Of a stretch of DNA of 64,000 bases, positions 17,844 to 28,360 are shown piece after piece (the first letter of the stretch is position 1; the number at the start of each line of letters is the position of its first letter). Below the pieces are notes generated by a model. That model searched no databases, had not been told where the DNA came from, and was given only the letters and a program-made list of their open reading frames with translations. Made by a program: the position numbers and the translations under genes. Origin of the DNA: Hoeflea marina (GTDB lineage: Bacteria; Pseudomonadota; Alphaproteobacteria; Rhizobiales; Rhizobiaceae); contig NZ_QGTR01000008.1 in NCBI RefSeq assembly GCF_003182275.1, forward strand, positions 1 to 64,000, written 5' to 3'.

Positions 17844-19271
17844 TCAGGCGCCGTAGCCGACGATGCCCTTGATCTCGAGGAAGTCGTGGATGGCCCAGTC
17901 GGCGTATTCGCGGCCGTTGCCCGATTGCTTGTAGCCGCCGAAGGGAGCGAACGTGTCCCAGTCGGGATAGTTGAGATAGACCGAGCCGGCCCGCATGCGC
18001 GTGGCGACCCGGCGGGCATGCTCCAGGTCCTGCGACTGGATGTAGGCGGCGAGGCCGTAGACCGTGTCGTTGGCGATCTCGATGGCCTGCTCCTCGTCGT
18101 CATAGGGCAGGATCGACAGCACCGGCCCGAAGATCTCCTCTCTGGCAATCCGCATGTCATTGCTGACATTGCCGAAGATCGTCGGCCGCACATAATAGCC
18201 GCGGTTGAGATGCTCCGGCCGGCCCGGCCCGCCGGTGACCAGCGTCGCCCCCTCCTGGATGCCCGCATCGATCAGCGCCTGGATCTTGTCGAACTGCAGC
18301 CGGCTGACGACGGGTCCGAGAACGGTCTCGGTCGAACGCGGATCGCCGACGACGAAGCCTTCCGCCGTCTTCCTGGCGATTGCCAGGGCCTCGTCGTGCT
18401 GGCCGCGGCTGACCAGCATCCGGGTCGGCGCATCGCAGGACTGGCCGGAATTGCCGAAGCAGCCCTCCACACCCTTGCGGACGGCAATCTCGAGATCGGC
18501 GTCGGGCAGGATGATGTTGGCGGACTTGCCGCCCAGTTCCTGCGCCACGCGCTTGACCGTGTCGGCCGCCGTCTTGGCGACGATGATGCCGGCGCGGGTC
18601 GAACCGGTGAAGGAGACCATGTCGACATCCGGATGGCCGGCCATCACCTGTCCGACATCGGGACCGTTGCCGTTGACCATGTTGAACACGCCCTTCGGCG
18701 TGCCGGCAGCCTCCATCACCTCGGCAAAGACGATCCCGCTGATCGGGGCGATCTCGGACGGCTTGAGCACCACGGTGCATCCGGCGGCGAGCGCGGGCGC
18801 CACCTTGCAGACGATCTGGTTGAGCGGCCAGTTCCACGGCGTGATCAGGGCGCAGACGCCGATCGCCTCCTTGACCACCATGGTCGTGCCGCGCAGCTCG
18901 GAAAACGAATAGTCCTCGAGCGCCTTGATGGCGGCCTCCATATGCGCCCGGCCGGCCCAGGCCTGCGCGTCGCGCGCCCAGCTGATCGGCGCGCCCATCT
19001 CCTGGCTGACGGCCTGCGCGATGTCCTCGAACCGGTCGTTGTAGACCTCGAGGATCCGCCTGAGCAGCGTCAGGCGCTCGGTTCTGGTGGTCACCGAAAA
19101 GGCCGGAAAGGCCGCCCGGGCGGCCGCCACGGCGCGGTTGACGTCGGCGGCCGAGCCCAGCGATATCCGCGTGTAGGCCTCTTCCGTCGAGGGATCGATG
19201 ACATCGAGCAGTGCCGGCACCGCCGGGTCGACCCACTCGCCGTTGATGTAGAATTTGGTGTGGTTGCTCAT
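17844..19271 (-). CDS. NAD(P)-dependent aldehyde dehydrogenase
   Basis: A 475-residue member of the aldehyde dehydrogenase superfamily, cytosolic, oxidising an aldehyde to the acid. Visible motifs: PWNWPLNQIVCKVAPALAAG (Asn of the oxyanion site), ELGGKSANI (catalytic Glu) and GNSGQSCDAPTR (catalytic Cys), EEIFGPVLS near the C-terminus. The start at 19271 has CAGGAG 6 bases upstream. It stands alone and diverges from the cox cluster. It resembles the broad-substrate class typical of proteobacteria; its substrate is not evident. Confidence 0.93.
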   Translation of the reverse strand: MSNHTKFYINGEWVDPAVPALLDVIDPSTEEAYTRISLGSAADVNRAVAAARAAFPAFSVTTRTERLTLLRRILEVYNDRFEDIAQAVSQEMGAPISWARDAQAWAGRAHMEAAIKALEDYSFSELRGTTMVVKEAIGVCALITPWNWPLNQIVCKVAPALAAGCTVVLKPSEIAPISGIVFAEVMEAAGTPKGVFNMVNGNGPDVGQVMAGHPDVDMVSFTGSTRAGIIVAKTAADTVKRVAQELGGKSANIILPDADLEIAVRKGVEGCFGNSGQSCDAPTRMLVSRGQHDEALAIARKTAEGFVVGDPRSTETVLGPVVSRLQFDKIQALIDAGIQEGATLVTGGPGRPEHLNRGYYVRPTIFGNVSNDMRIAREEIFGPVLSILPYDDEEQAIEIANDTVYGLAAYIQSQDLEHARRVATRMRAGSVYLNYPDWDTFAPFGGYKQSGNGREYADWAIHDFLEIKGIVGYGA

Positions 19272-19603
19272 GCGATGCTCCTGGATTGAATTCGGGAATG
19301 CGGATCTGGCTCGGCCCGCGGGACCGCGGCGGACCGCAGCGGCCGCGCCGCGCGCCTTGCCTCGTCTGCCCCGGGTCGACTGCCGCCGTCCGGGGTGTTC
19401 GCCGCGCAGTCTAGGGCATCGGCGGCGAAAGACCATGCCGGCAAGCCATCTTGCTGCGGAAAACCATGGGCGCCCCGGTCCGGCGGCGGCAACCGCACGG
19501 CCGTCGTGGGGCCATGCGGTTGCCGCGGTGGCCGAAGGATCGCGAAGCGGTGGAACTTTATAAATGACTCATGCTAGCCTGACGCCATGATTGAGCAACC
19601 GAC
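19272..19603. other. Divergent intergenic region upstream of coxC
   Basis: About 330 bp between the aldehyde dehydrogenase and coxC. It must carry both promoters. A TATAAA hexamer (19559-19564) lies about 40 bp upstream of the coxC start and could be a -10 element, but no good -35 partner is clear. No coding gene is visible. Confidence 0.4.
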
Positions 19604-20824
19604 ATGCCTGCCCGGCGGGACCAGCCCGTGATCTCCATGCATCACAACCTCTATCTGGTCGCGCTGTCGATTCTGGTCGCCATCCAGGCGAGTTATGTCG
19701 GGTTGAACCTGGCGCTTCGGATACCCGCGGCCTTCGCCATTGATCGCCGGCTGCTGATTGCCGCCTCCGCGATCACGCTGTCGGTCGGCATCTGGAGCAT
19801 GCATTTCATCGGCATGCTGTCCATGGGGATGGCCTCGAAGGTCGACTATCTCGTGCTTCCGACCCTGCTGTCGCTGCTGCTCTGCGTTCTGGTCACCGGC
19901 ATTGCCGTCTATCTGGCCAGCCTGCGTTCCCGGCACCTGCTGGCGGTCGCCGCCGGCGTGATGGGTCTGGGCATCACCACGATGCATTATGTCGGCATGA
20001 TCGCGCTCAACTCCAGCGCCCGCATGACCTACGATCCCGCCTATGTCGTGGTGAGCTTCGCCATCGCCGTTACGGCATCGGGCCTGGCGCTGTGGCTGGC
20101 GTTCTCGGCGGAGCGCCGGCCGCCGCTGTTTCTCTGCGCCACCTTTCTGGGCTGCGCCGTTTCTGGAATGCACTACACCGCGATGGCAGGCACCGCGTTC
20201 GACTTCTCGATCGCCGGCCAGACGGTGCCGACCTCCTTCATCTCCAGCGACACGCTGGCCGTCATCGTCAGTTTCGTGGCCTTTGCGATCTCCGGCATCT
20301 TCATGCTGACGCTGGTGCCGATGCGAGCGGCGGCAGACAGGGGAAATCCGACCCCCAGGACGCCGCAGGACGGCGCCGACGATTTCCACGACGCCGGGCT
20401 CCCGGGCGGCGCCGCTGCCGATCCCCGCGCCGGCAACCCCGCCGGCCTGCTCGATGCCGCAGCGTCCGGTCTTCTGCCGATCGAGAAGAACGGCAACCGG
20501 TTTCACATCGCCGCCAATGAAGTGGTCTCCGTGCACGCCAATGCCCATTACACCTATGTCTTCAACGGACGCGACGACCTCTTCTGCCCGCTCTCGATCA
20601 CGGAGATCTTCGAGCGGCTTCCCAAGCCGGCCTTCTACCGCACCCATCGCAGCTACATCGTCAATCTCGAGCATGTCGGCCGAGTGAAGAAATCCGGCGA
20701 CGCCGCGGTGGCGGAACTCGATTCGCCGGTGCGGCGGACGGTGCCGATCAGCCGTGCCCGCGTCGCCGATCTCAGGCAGGAACTCGCCGCCCATCAGTCG
20801 CGCCGGCACTCCGGAGTCCTCTGA
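19604..20824 (+). CDS. coxC: MHYT-sensor/LytTR regulator of the CO dehydrogenase cluster
   Basis: A 406-residue protein with an N-terminal MHYT membrane sensor and a C-terminal LytTR DNA-binding domain. At least six hydrophobic helices span residues ~10-240, carrying the repeated Met-His motifs GIWSMHFIGML, GITTMHYVGMIALN and SGMHYTAMAG, proposed to bind copper and sense gases such as CO or O2. A Gly/Pro/Asp-rich linker leads to the LytTR domain (ANEVVSVHANAHYTYVF, FYRTHRSYIVNLEHV). CoxC and CoxH of Oligotropha carboxidovorans have this architecture, and coxC precedes coxM there as here. The start is uncertain (GTG 19628 and ATG 19637 are alternatives). Confidence 0.85.
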   Translation: MPARRDQPVISMHHNLYLVALSILVAIQASYVGLNLALRIPAAFAIDRRLLIAASAITLSVGIWSMHFIGMLSMGMASKVDYLVLPTLLSLLLCVLVTGIAVYLASLRSRHLLAVAAGVMGLGITTMHYVGMIALNSSARMTYDPAYVVVSFAIAVTASGLALWLAFSAERRPPLFLCATFLGCAVSGMHYTAMAGTAFDFSIAGQTVPTSFISSDTLAVIVSFVAFAISGIFMLTLVPMRAAADRGNPTPRTPQDGADDFHDAGLPGGAAADPRAGNPAGLLDAAASGLLPIEKNGNRFHIAANEVVSVHANAHYTYVFNGRDDLFCPLSITEIFERLPKPAFYRTHRSYIVNLEHVGRVKKSGDAAVAELDSPVRRTVPISRARVADLRQELAAHQSRRHSGVL

Positions 20825-20828
20825 GTTA

Positions 20829-20845
20829 CGTCAACACTGTTGACG
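20829..20845. promoter_or_regulatory. Palindrome upstream of coxM, operator candidate
   Basis: A perfect inverted repeat CGTCAAC-act-GTTGACG, starting 5 bp after the coxC stop and about 180 bp upstream of coxM. Its right arm contains TTGACG, a -35-like hexamer. A second palindrome, GCATATATGC, lies at 20874-20883. The adjacent CoxC has a LytTR domain, making this a candidate control region for coxMSL, although LytTR proteins usually prefer direct repeats. Confidence 0.4.
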
Positions 20846-21021
20846 CAGTTCGTGCAGCCCGACCGTATTTCATGCATATATGCGGTGTTCGTGCGCCGGC
20901 GGCTGGCCCGCGCCGACGCAATACCCTCTCATCTTGTCACTGGTGAAGACCGAACGCGCTCCCGCTCCGGCGGAGGGACGGGCAGCGTCGCTTCATCTGC
21001 CAAGCTTTGGGAGGAGCGAGA

Positions 21022-21888
21022 ATGATACCTGGCGCATTCGACTATCATCGACCCGCAACCATCGAAGATGCCGTTACCCTGCTGGCCAGCCTTGGCGAGG
21101 AGGCGAGCATCCTCGCGGGCGGCCACAGCCTGATCCCGCTGATGAAGACCCGGCTGGCCTCGCCCGATCACCTCGTCGATCTTTCCGGGATCGGCAATCT
21201 CAAGGGCATCACCGTCGCGGGCGGCGACATCGTCATCGGCGCCATGACGACGCAGTTCGAGCTGATCGCGTCGGAGGACCTCGCCCGGCACATCCCGATC
21301 ATCGCCGAAACCTCGCGGCTGATCGCCGATCCGCAGATACGCTACAAGGGGACATTCGGCGGCAATGTCGCCAATGGCGATCCGGGCAACGACATGCCGG
21401 CGCTGATGATGGCCCTCGGCGCGACCTATCGCGTCCACGGCCCGGATGGCGGCCGCGACGTCGCCGCGCGCGAGTTCTACCATGGCGCCTATTACACCGC
21501 CCTCGAGCACGGGGAGATCCTGACCTCGGTGCGCATCCCCGTCCCCCCGGCGGGACACGGCTACGCCTACGAGAAGCTCAAGCGCAAGGTCGGCGACTAT
21601 GCCACCGCCGCCGCCGCCGTCGTCATCACCATGGCGGGCGGCACCTGCACCAGCGCATCCATCGGCCTGACCAACGTCTCGGAAACCCCGCTCTGGGCCT
21701 CGGAGGCCTCCGCGCTGCTCGTCGGCACCCGCCTCGACAAGCCCTCGGTGGACGCCGCCCTGGCCGCGGCCGAAGCGATCACCAACCCTGCCTCCGACAT
21801 GCGGGGGCCGGCGGAATATCGCACCAAGATGGCCGGCATCATGCTCAGACGCGCACTTGAGCGGGCCCGGTCCCGCACCGAAGCTTGA
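21022..21888 (+). CDS. coxM: Aerobic CO dehydrogenase medium (FAD) subunit
   Basis: A 288-residue FAD subunit of the (MSL)2 molybdenum-copper CO dehydrogenase; it passes electrons from the iron-sulfur centres to the quinone pool or other acceptors. FAD-binding motifs AGGHSLIP and TFGGNVANGDPGND are present. The length equals that of Oligotropha carboxidovorans CoxM. The start at 21022 (MIPGAFDYHRP, GGGAGGAG upstream) is chosen because the five upstream codons are not in the family. It is the first gene of the coxMSLDEFG run and is separated from coxS by 12 bp. Confidence 0.96.
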   Translation: MIPGAFDYHRPATIEDAVTLLASLGEEASILAGGHSLIPLMKTRLASPDHLVDLSGIGNLKGITVAGGDIVIGAMTTQFELIASEDLARHIPIIAETSRLIADPQIRYKGTFGGNVANGDPGNDMPALMMALGATYRVHGPDGGRDVAAREFYHGAYYTALEHGEILTSVRIPVPPAGHGYAYEKLKRKVGDYATAAAAVVITMAGGTCTSASIGLTNVSETPLWASEASALLVGTRLDKPSVDAALAAAEAITNPASDMRGPAEYRTKMAGIMLRRALERARSRTEA

Positions 21889-21900
21889 GGGGGAACTCCG

Positions 21901-22397
21901 ATGACGAAATCGCATATCGAACTGACGATCAACGGCAGGACGGTGGAGGCGCTGGTTGAACCGCGCACGCTGCTCATCCATTTCCTGCGCGAACAGCAGA
22001 ACCTGACCGGCGCCCATATCGGCTGCGACACCGGTCATTGCGGCGCCTGCACCGTCGACATGGACGACATGTCGGTGAAGAGCTGCATGACCTTCGCTGT
22101 CCAGGCCCACGGCGCCAGCATCACCACCATCGAGGGTGTCGCCAACGCCGATGGCACGCTCAGCGCCCTGCAGGAAGGTTTTCGCATGATGCACGGCCTG
22201 CAATGCGGCTTCTGCACGCCCGGCATGATCCTGCGGGCGCACCGGCTGCTGCAGGAAAATCCCGCGCCCACCGAAGACGAAATCCGCCACGGCATTTCCG
22301 GCAATCTCTGCCGCTGCACCGGCTACGTCAACATCGTCAAATCCATCCAGTATGCCGCCGCGAAGATCAACGGCACCCCGTTCCAGGAGGCTGCAGA

Positions 22398-22401
<4 letters not shown>
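21901..22401 (+). CDS. coxS: Aerobic CO dehydrogenase small (2x[2Fe-2S]) subunit
   Basis: A 166-residue iron-sulfur subunit. All eight cluster cysteines are present at the positions known from Oligotropha: Cys42, 47, 50, 62 (plant-type cluster, [11 protein letters not shown]) and Cys102, 105, 137, 139 (CGFC and CRC in the C-terminal helical domain). It relays electrons from the Mo-Cu site in CoxL to FAD in CoxM. A GGGGGAA-type site precedes the ATG. Its stop overlaps the coxL start by four bases (ATGA). Confidence 0.97.
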
Positions 22402-24827
<2,426 letters not shown>

Positions 24828-24867
24828 GATCAGCAAACCGGTGAAAATTCCACAGGAAGAGATTGCC

Positions 24868-25716
24868 ATGCAACTGGCAGCGGTCGGGTACATTCCCGAC
24901 CGCGACCTGGCCACGGCGTTGTGGCTGATGGAGAGCCTCCGGCGACCGCTGCTGCTCGAGGGCGAAGCCGGAGTCGGCAAGACCGAGGTGGCGCGCGCCC
25001 TGGCGCTGGCCCACGACACAAGGCTGATCCGCCTGCAATGCTACGAGGGCCTCGACCAGAGCGCGGCGCTCTACGAGTGGAACTACCAGCGCCAGTTGCT
25101 GGCCATCAAGGCGCGCGAGGGCAGCGACGCCTCGGCGGTCGAGGAGCACATCTTCAGCGAGGCCTATCTCCTGGAACGGCCGCTGCTGGCCGCCATCCGG
25201 CAGGCGAAGCCCGCCGTCCTGCTCATCGACGAGGTCGACCGCGCCGACGAGGAGTTCGAGGCGTTCCTGCTCGAGCTGCTCTCCGACTTCCAGGTGTCGA
25301 TTCCCGAACTGGGGACGATCACGGCCACCACCATTCCCCGCGTCATCCTGACGTCGAACGGCACCCGCGAACTCAGCGACGCGCTGCGCCGCCGCTGCCT
25401 CTATCATTATGTCGATTATCCAGATGTCGACCGGGAGGCCCGGATCATCCTGTCGCGGCTGCCCGGCATCGACACCGATCTGGCATTGCAGATCGCCACC
25501 ATGGTCGGTCTCATCCGCAAGGAGGACCTGCGCAAGTCGCCGGGCGTCGCCGAAACGCTCGACTGGGCGGCGACGCTTGCCGGGCTGGAGGTCCGCCATC
25601 TCCGCGATGAGCCGGAAACGGTGCACGAGACGCTGATGTGCCTGATCAAGACGGCCGAGGACAAGTCGCGCATGACCCGCGAAGTCTCCGACCGCCTCAT
25701 CGGCAGGGTGGCCTGA
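24868..25716 (+). CDS. coxD: CoxD, AAA+ ATPase for Mo-Cu active-site maturation
   Basis: A 282-residue MoxR-type AAA+ ATPase. Walker A is GEAGVGKTE, Walker B VLLIDEVDRADEEFEAFLLE, and sensor-1 region RVILTSNGTRELSDALRRRC. In Oligotropha, CoxD is needed for inserting sulfur and copper into the [CuSMoO2] centre. The start at 24868 has AGGAAGAG 6 bases upstream; GTG 24841 would add nine residues. It follows coxL by 40 bp and is followed immediately by coxE. Confidence 0.93.
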   Translation: MQLAAVGYIPDRDLATALWLMESLRRPLLLEGEAGVGKTEVARALALAHDTRLIRLQCYEGLDQSAALYEWNYQRQLLAIKAREGSDASAVEEHIFSEAYLLERPLLAAIRQAKPAVLLIDEVDRADEEFEAFLLELLSDFQVSIPELGTITATTIPRVILTSNGTRELSDALRRRCLYHYVDYPDVDREARIILSRLPGIDTDLALQIATMVGLIRKEDLRKSPGVAETLDWAATLAGLEVRHLRDEPETVHETLMCLIKTAEDKSRMTREVSDRLIGRVA

Positions 25717-25717
25717 G

Positions 25718-26905
25718 ATGAGTCTGGCGATCGCCGCGGAAAACCCCCTTGGCGCCGGCGTCCGGACGAAGCTCAACGGCTTTGCCCATATCCTGCGCGA
25801 CAACGGCTTCGTCATCGGGCTGGCCGAGACCCGGGATGCCCTGGCGATGCTGAGCGGACACGACGCGGCCCGGCCCTCGCGCCTGCGCCCCGCTCTGAAG
25901 GCGCTGTTCTGCGGCCGGCAATCGGACTGGCAGAAATTCGACGAGATCTTCGACGCCTATTGGCTGAGCCGCGGCATGAAGTCGGCGACCCGCATCTCCG
26001 GCGCGCCGCAGACAACGCCGCAGGGCCTGCAGTCGCTGGCGGCGGGGCAACGCGGCCTGGGTGACAGCGATCAAGCCGACCATGTCGAGCGCGGCGAAGG
26101 CAGCGAGGTTTCCGAGACCGGCCGGTCCAGGCGCGAAGGTGCCTCCCGCACCGAGCTTTTGTCGCGGACCGATTTCCGCCACCTCACCCAGCCCGAGGAT
26201 CTGGCCGCAGCCCACGAGCTTGCCGGGCGCCTTGCCATGAGCATGCGCGCCCGGCTGACGCGCCGGATGCATGCGCGCCGCTCCGGCCAGAGGCTCGACC
26301 TCAGGCGAACCATCCACAAGAGCATCGCCCATGGCGGCACCCCGATCGAGCTCGTCCGCCGCAGGCGCAAGGACAAGCCGTTGCGGCTCGTGGTGCTGCT
26401 CGACGCCTCCGGCTCGATGAGCCTGTATTCGGCCGTCTTCCTGCGCTTCATGCATGGCGTGCTCGACAGTTTTCGCGAGGCCGAGGCGTTCGTCTTCCAC
26501 ACCCGCCTGATCCACATCTCGCCGGCTCTCAAGGAACGCAATCCGCAGCGCGCCATGGAACGGATGTCACTCTTGGCCCAGGGCACCGGCGGCGGAACAC
26601 GGATCGGGGAGAGCCTCGCCACCTTCAATCGCTGGCATGCCAAACGCTGCATCCATTCGCGCACCTGCGTGATGATCGTCTCGGACGGCTACGACACCGG
26701 ACCGGCGGAGAATCTGGGGGCGGAGATGCAGGCCCTGCGTCGCCGCTGCCGCCGCATCGCCTGGCTCAATCCGATGATCGGCTGGCAGGGCTATCAGCCC
26801 GAGGCCGCCGGCATGAAGGCGGCGCTGCCCTATGTCGATCTGTTTGCGCCGGCCCACGATCTCGACAGTCTCAAAGCTCTTGAACCCTATCTGGCGAAGA
26901 TATGA
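25718..26905 (+). CDS. coxE: CoxE, von Willebrand factor A domain protein for CODH maturation
   Basis: A 395-residue cytosolic protein with a C-terminal VWA domain; the metal-ion-dependent adhesion site is visible as LLDASGSMSLYS, with a later SDGYDTGP. Its N-terminal half is predicted helical with a polar, Gly/Gln-rich linker. CoxE acts with the CoxD ATPase in building the CuMo centre in Oligotropha; MoxR-VWA pairs are a general chaperone arrangement. The ATG lies one base after the coxD stop, and its end overlaps coxF by four bases. Confidence 0.92.
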   Translation: MSLAIAAENPLGAGVRTKLNGFAHILRDNGFVIGLAETRDALAMLSGHDAARPSRLRPALKALFCGRQSDWQKFDEIFDAYWLSRGMKSATRISGAPQTTPQGLQSLAAGQRGLGDSDQADHVERGEGSEVSETGRSRREGASRTELLSRTDFRHLTQPEDLAAAHELAGRLAMSMRARLTRRMHARRSGQRLDLRRTIHKSIAHGGTPIELVRRRRKDKPLRLVVLLDASGSMSLYSAVFLRFMHGVLDSFREAEAFVFHTRLIHISPALKERNPQRAMERMSLLAQGTGGGTRIGESLATFNRWHAKRCIHSRTCVMIVSDGYDTGPAENLGAEMQALRRRCRRIAWLNPMIGWQGYQPEAAGMKAALPYVDLFAPAHDLDSLKALEPYLAKI

Positions 26906-27726
26906 CCATGCCGCGGCAGTCCGACATTCTCGATCTGATCAGCAACTACAGATCGAAGGGCGAGCCCTTCGCGCTGGCCACCGTGGTGCGCACCGTATCG
27001 GTCACCGCGGCGAAGGCCGGCGCCAAGGCGGTGATCCTGGCCGATGGCAGCATCACCGAAGGCTGGATCGGCGGAGGCTGCGCCCGCGGCGCGGTGCTCA
27101 AGGCCGCGCGCGAGGCGCTGGCCGACGGGCAGTCGCGGCTTGTCAGCATCCAGCCCGACGAGCAATTGTCGGAGCACCGGGTCAAGGCCGGCGAGATCCG
27201 CGACGGCGTCGTCTATGCCAAGAACATGTGCCCGAGCCAGGGAACCATGGATGTGTTTGTCGAGCCGGTGCTGCCGCGGCCGCACCTGACGGTCTGCGGC
27301 GCCTCCCCGGTGGCGGTGGCACTCGCCGACCTCGCCCGCCGCATGGGGTTCTTCGTCACCGTCTGCGCCCCCGCGCCCGAGCACGCCGGCTTCGGCGAAG
27401 CCGACCGGCTGGTCGACGGCTACGCCATTCCCGTCGACGGCAGCGAGCGCGACTATGTGGTGATCGCCACCCAGGGCCGCGGCGACAGCCTGGCGCTGAA
27501 GGCGGCCGTGCAGGCGCCCTGCAAGTACCTGGCCTTTGTCGGCTCGCGCAAGAAGGCAGCCGCGCTCAAGGCCGACCTGACGGCATCCGGGGTCGCATCC
27601 GAGCGGCTCGAGCACATCCATGCCCCGGCGGGCCTCAACATCGGCGCCATCACGCCCGACGAGATCGCGTTCTCGATCGTCGCCGAAATGATCGAGATCC
27701 GCCGTCGCGGCCAACGCACACTCTGA
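26902..27726 (+). CDS. coxF: CoxF, XdhC/CoxI-family maturation factor
   Basis: A 274-residue protein of the XdhC/CoxI family, which binds molybdenum cofactor and helps deliver or modify it for Mo hydroxylases. Family features: VRTVSVTAAKAGAKAVI, GWIGGGCARGAVL near residue 50-65, and a C-terminal Rossmann-like half with LTVCGASPVAVALADLAR and GSRKKAAAL. The ATG overlaps the coxE stop (ATGA); ATG 26908 is an alternative. In Oligotropha, CoxF is required together with CoxD and CoxE for the mature CuMo site. Confidence 0.9.
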   Translation: MTMPRQSDILDLISNYRSKGEPFALATVVRTVSVTAAKAGAKAVILADGSITEGWIGGGCARGAVLKAAREALADGQSRLVSIQPDEQLSEHRVKAGEIRDGVVYAKNMCPSQGTMDVFVEPVLPRPHLTVCGASPVAVALADLARRMGFFVTVCAPAPEHAGFGEADRLVDGYAIPVDGSERDYVVIATQGRGDSLALKAAVQAPCKYLAFVGSRKKAAALKADLTASGVASERLEHIHAPAGLNIGAITPDEIAFSIVAEMIEIRRRGQRTL

Positions 27727-27741
27727 CAAGGACATATCAAG

Positions 27742-28260
27742 ATGGAAATGAACGGCTCCCAGCGCATCGAGGCTTCCCGCGAGCAGGTCTACGCCGCATT
27801 GAACGACGTCGAGGTGCTCAGGCAATGCATTCCCGGTTGCGATTCGATCGAGAAGACGTCGGACACCGAGATGAACGCCAAGGTGACCTTGCGGGTCGGG
27901 CCGGTAAAGGCGAGCTTCACCGGAAAGGTGACGCTGTCCGATCTCGATCCGCCGAACGGCTACACGATCAGCGGCGAGGGTTCGGGCGGCATGGCGGGCT
28001 TTGCCAAGGGCGGCGCCAGGGTGGTGCTGGTCCCCGACGGCGAGGCGACCATGCTCAACTATGCGGTCTCGGCCGAGATCGGCGGCAAGATCGCCCAGCT
28101 GGGCAGCCGGCTGATCGACGGAACGGCCAAGAAGCTGGCTGGCGATTTCTTCTCGAAGTTCAGCCAGATCGTCGGCCCGCAGCCGGCCGGCGACGACGCG
28201 CCGGCTGCGGAGGTCGCCGAAAAGAAGGGCTGGGTCGGTCGCCTGCGCGATTCGCTTTAG
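27742..28260 (+). CDS. coxG: CoxG, SRPBCC-fold membrane-anchoring protein of CODH
   Basis: A 172-residue SRPBCC (START-like) domain protein, starting MNGSQRIEASREQVYAALND, with the conserved IPGCDSIEKTSD and MNAKVTLRVGPVKASFTGKV segments. The domain fills about residues 1-145, followed by a short Ala/Glu-rich linker and a Trp-Arg tail (KKGWVGRLRDSL) that could bind the membrane. CoxG is reported to recruit CO dehydrogenase to the cytoplasmic membrane or deliver quinones to it. An AAGGACAT site precedes the ATG. It is the last gene of this cox run and abuts repeat copy 4. Confidence 0.92.
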   Translation: MEMNGSQRIEASREQVYAALNDVEVLRQCIPGCDSIEKTSDTEMNAKVTLRVGPVKASFTGKVTLSDLDPPNGYTISGEGSGGMAGFAKGGARVVLVPDGEATMLNYAVSAEIGGKIAQLGSRLIDGTAKKLAGDFFSKFSQIVGPQPAGDDAPAAEVAEKKGWVGRLRDSL

Positions 28261-28360
28261 ATCATCTCCGGACGACGTGAATGTCACTTCGTCGCGGGAC
28301 AATGCCCCTATCAAGAACCGGGAGCGCGTCTGCGGTTCAACGAAAATGGAAGCGCCCTAG
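28261..28360 (+). repeat. ~100-bp intergenic repeat, copy 4
   Basis: Fourth copy, beginning directly after the coxG stop and extending into the stop codon of the convergent acyl-CoA synthetase gene (TAG complement at 28357-28359). Blocks CGGACGACGTGAATGTCACT, TCGTCGCGGGACAATGCC and GAGCGCGTCTGCGGTTCAAC match the other copies. It fills the whole convergent gap, so it may serve as a terminator or RNA-end structure for both genes. Confidence 0.75.
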
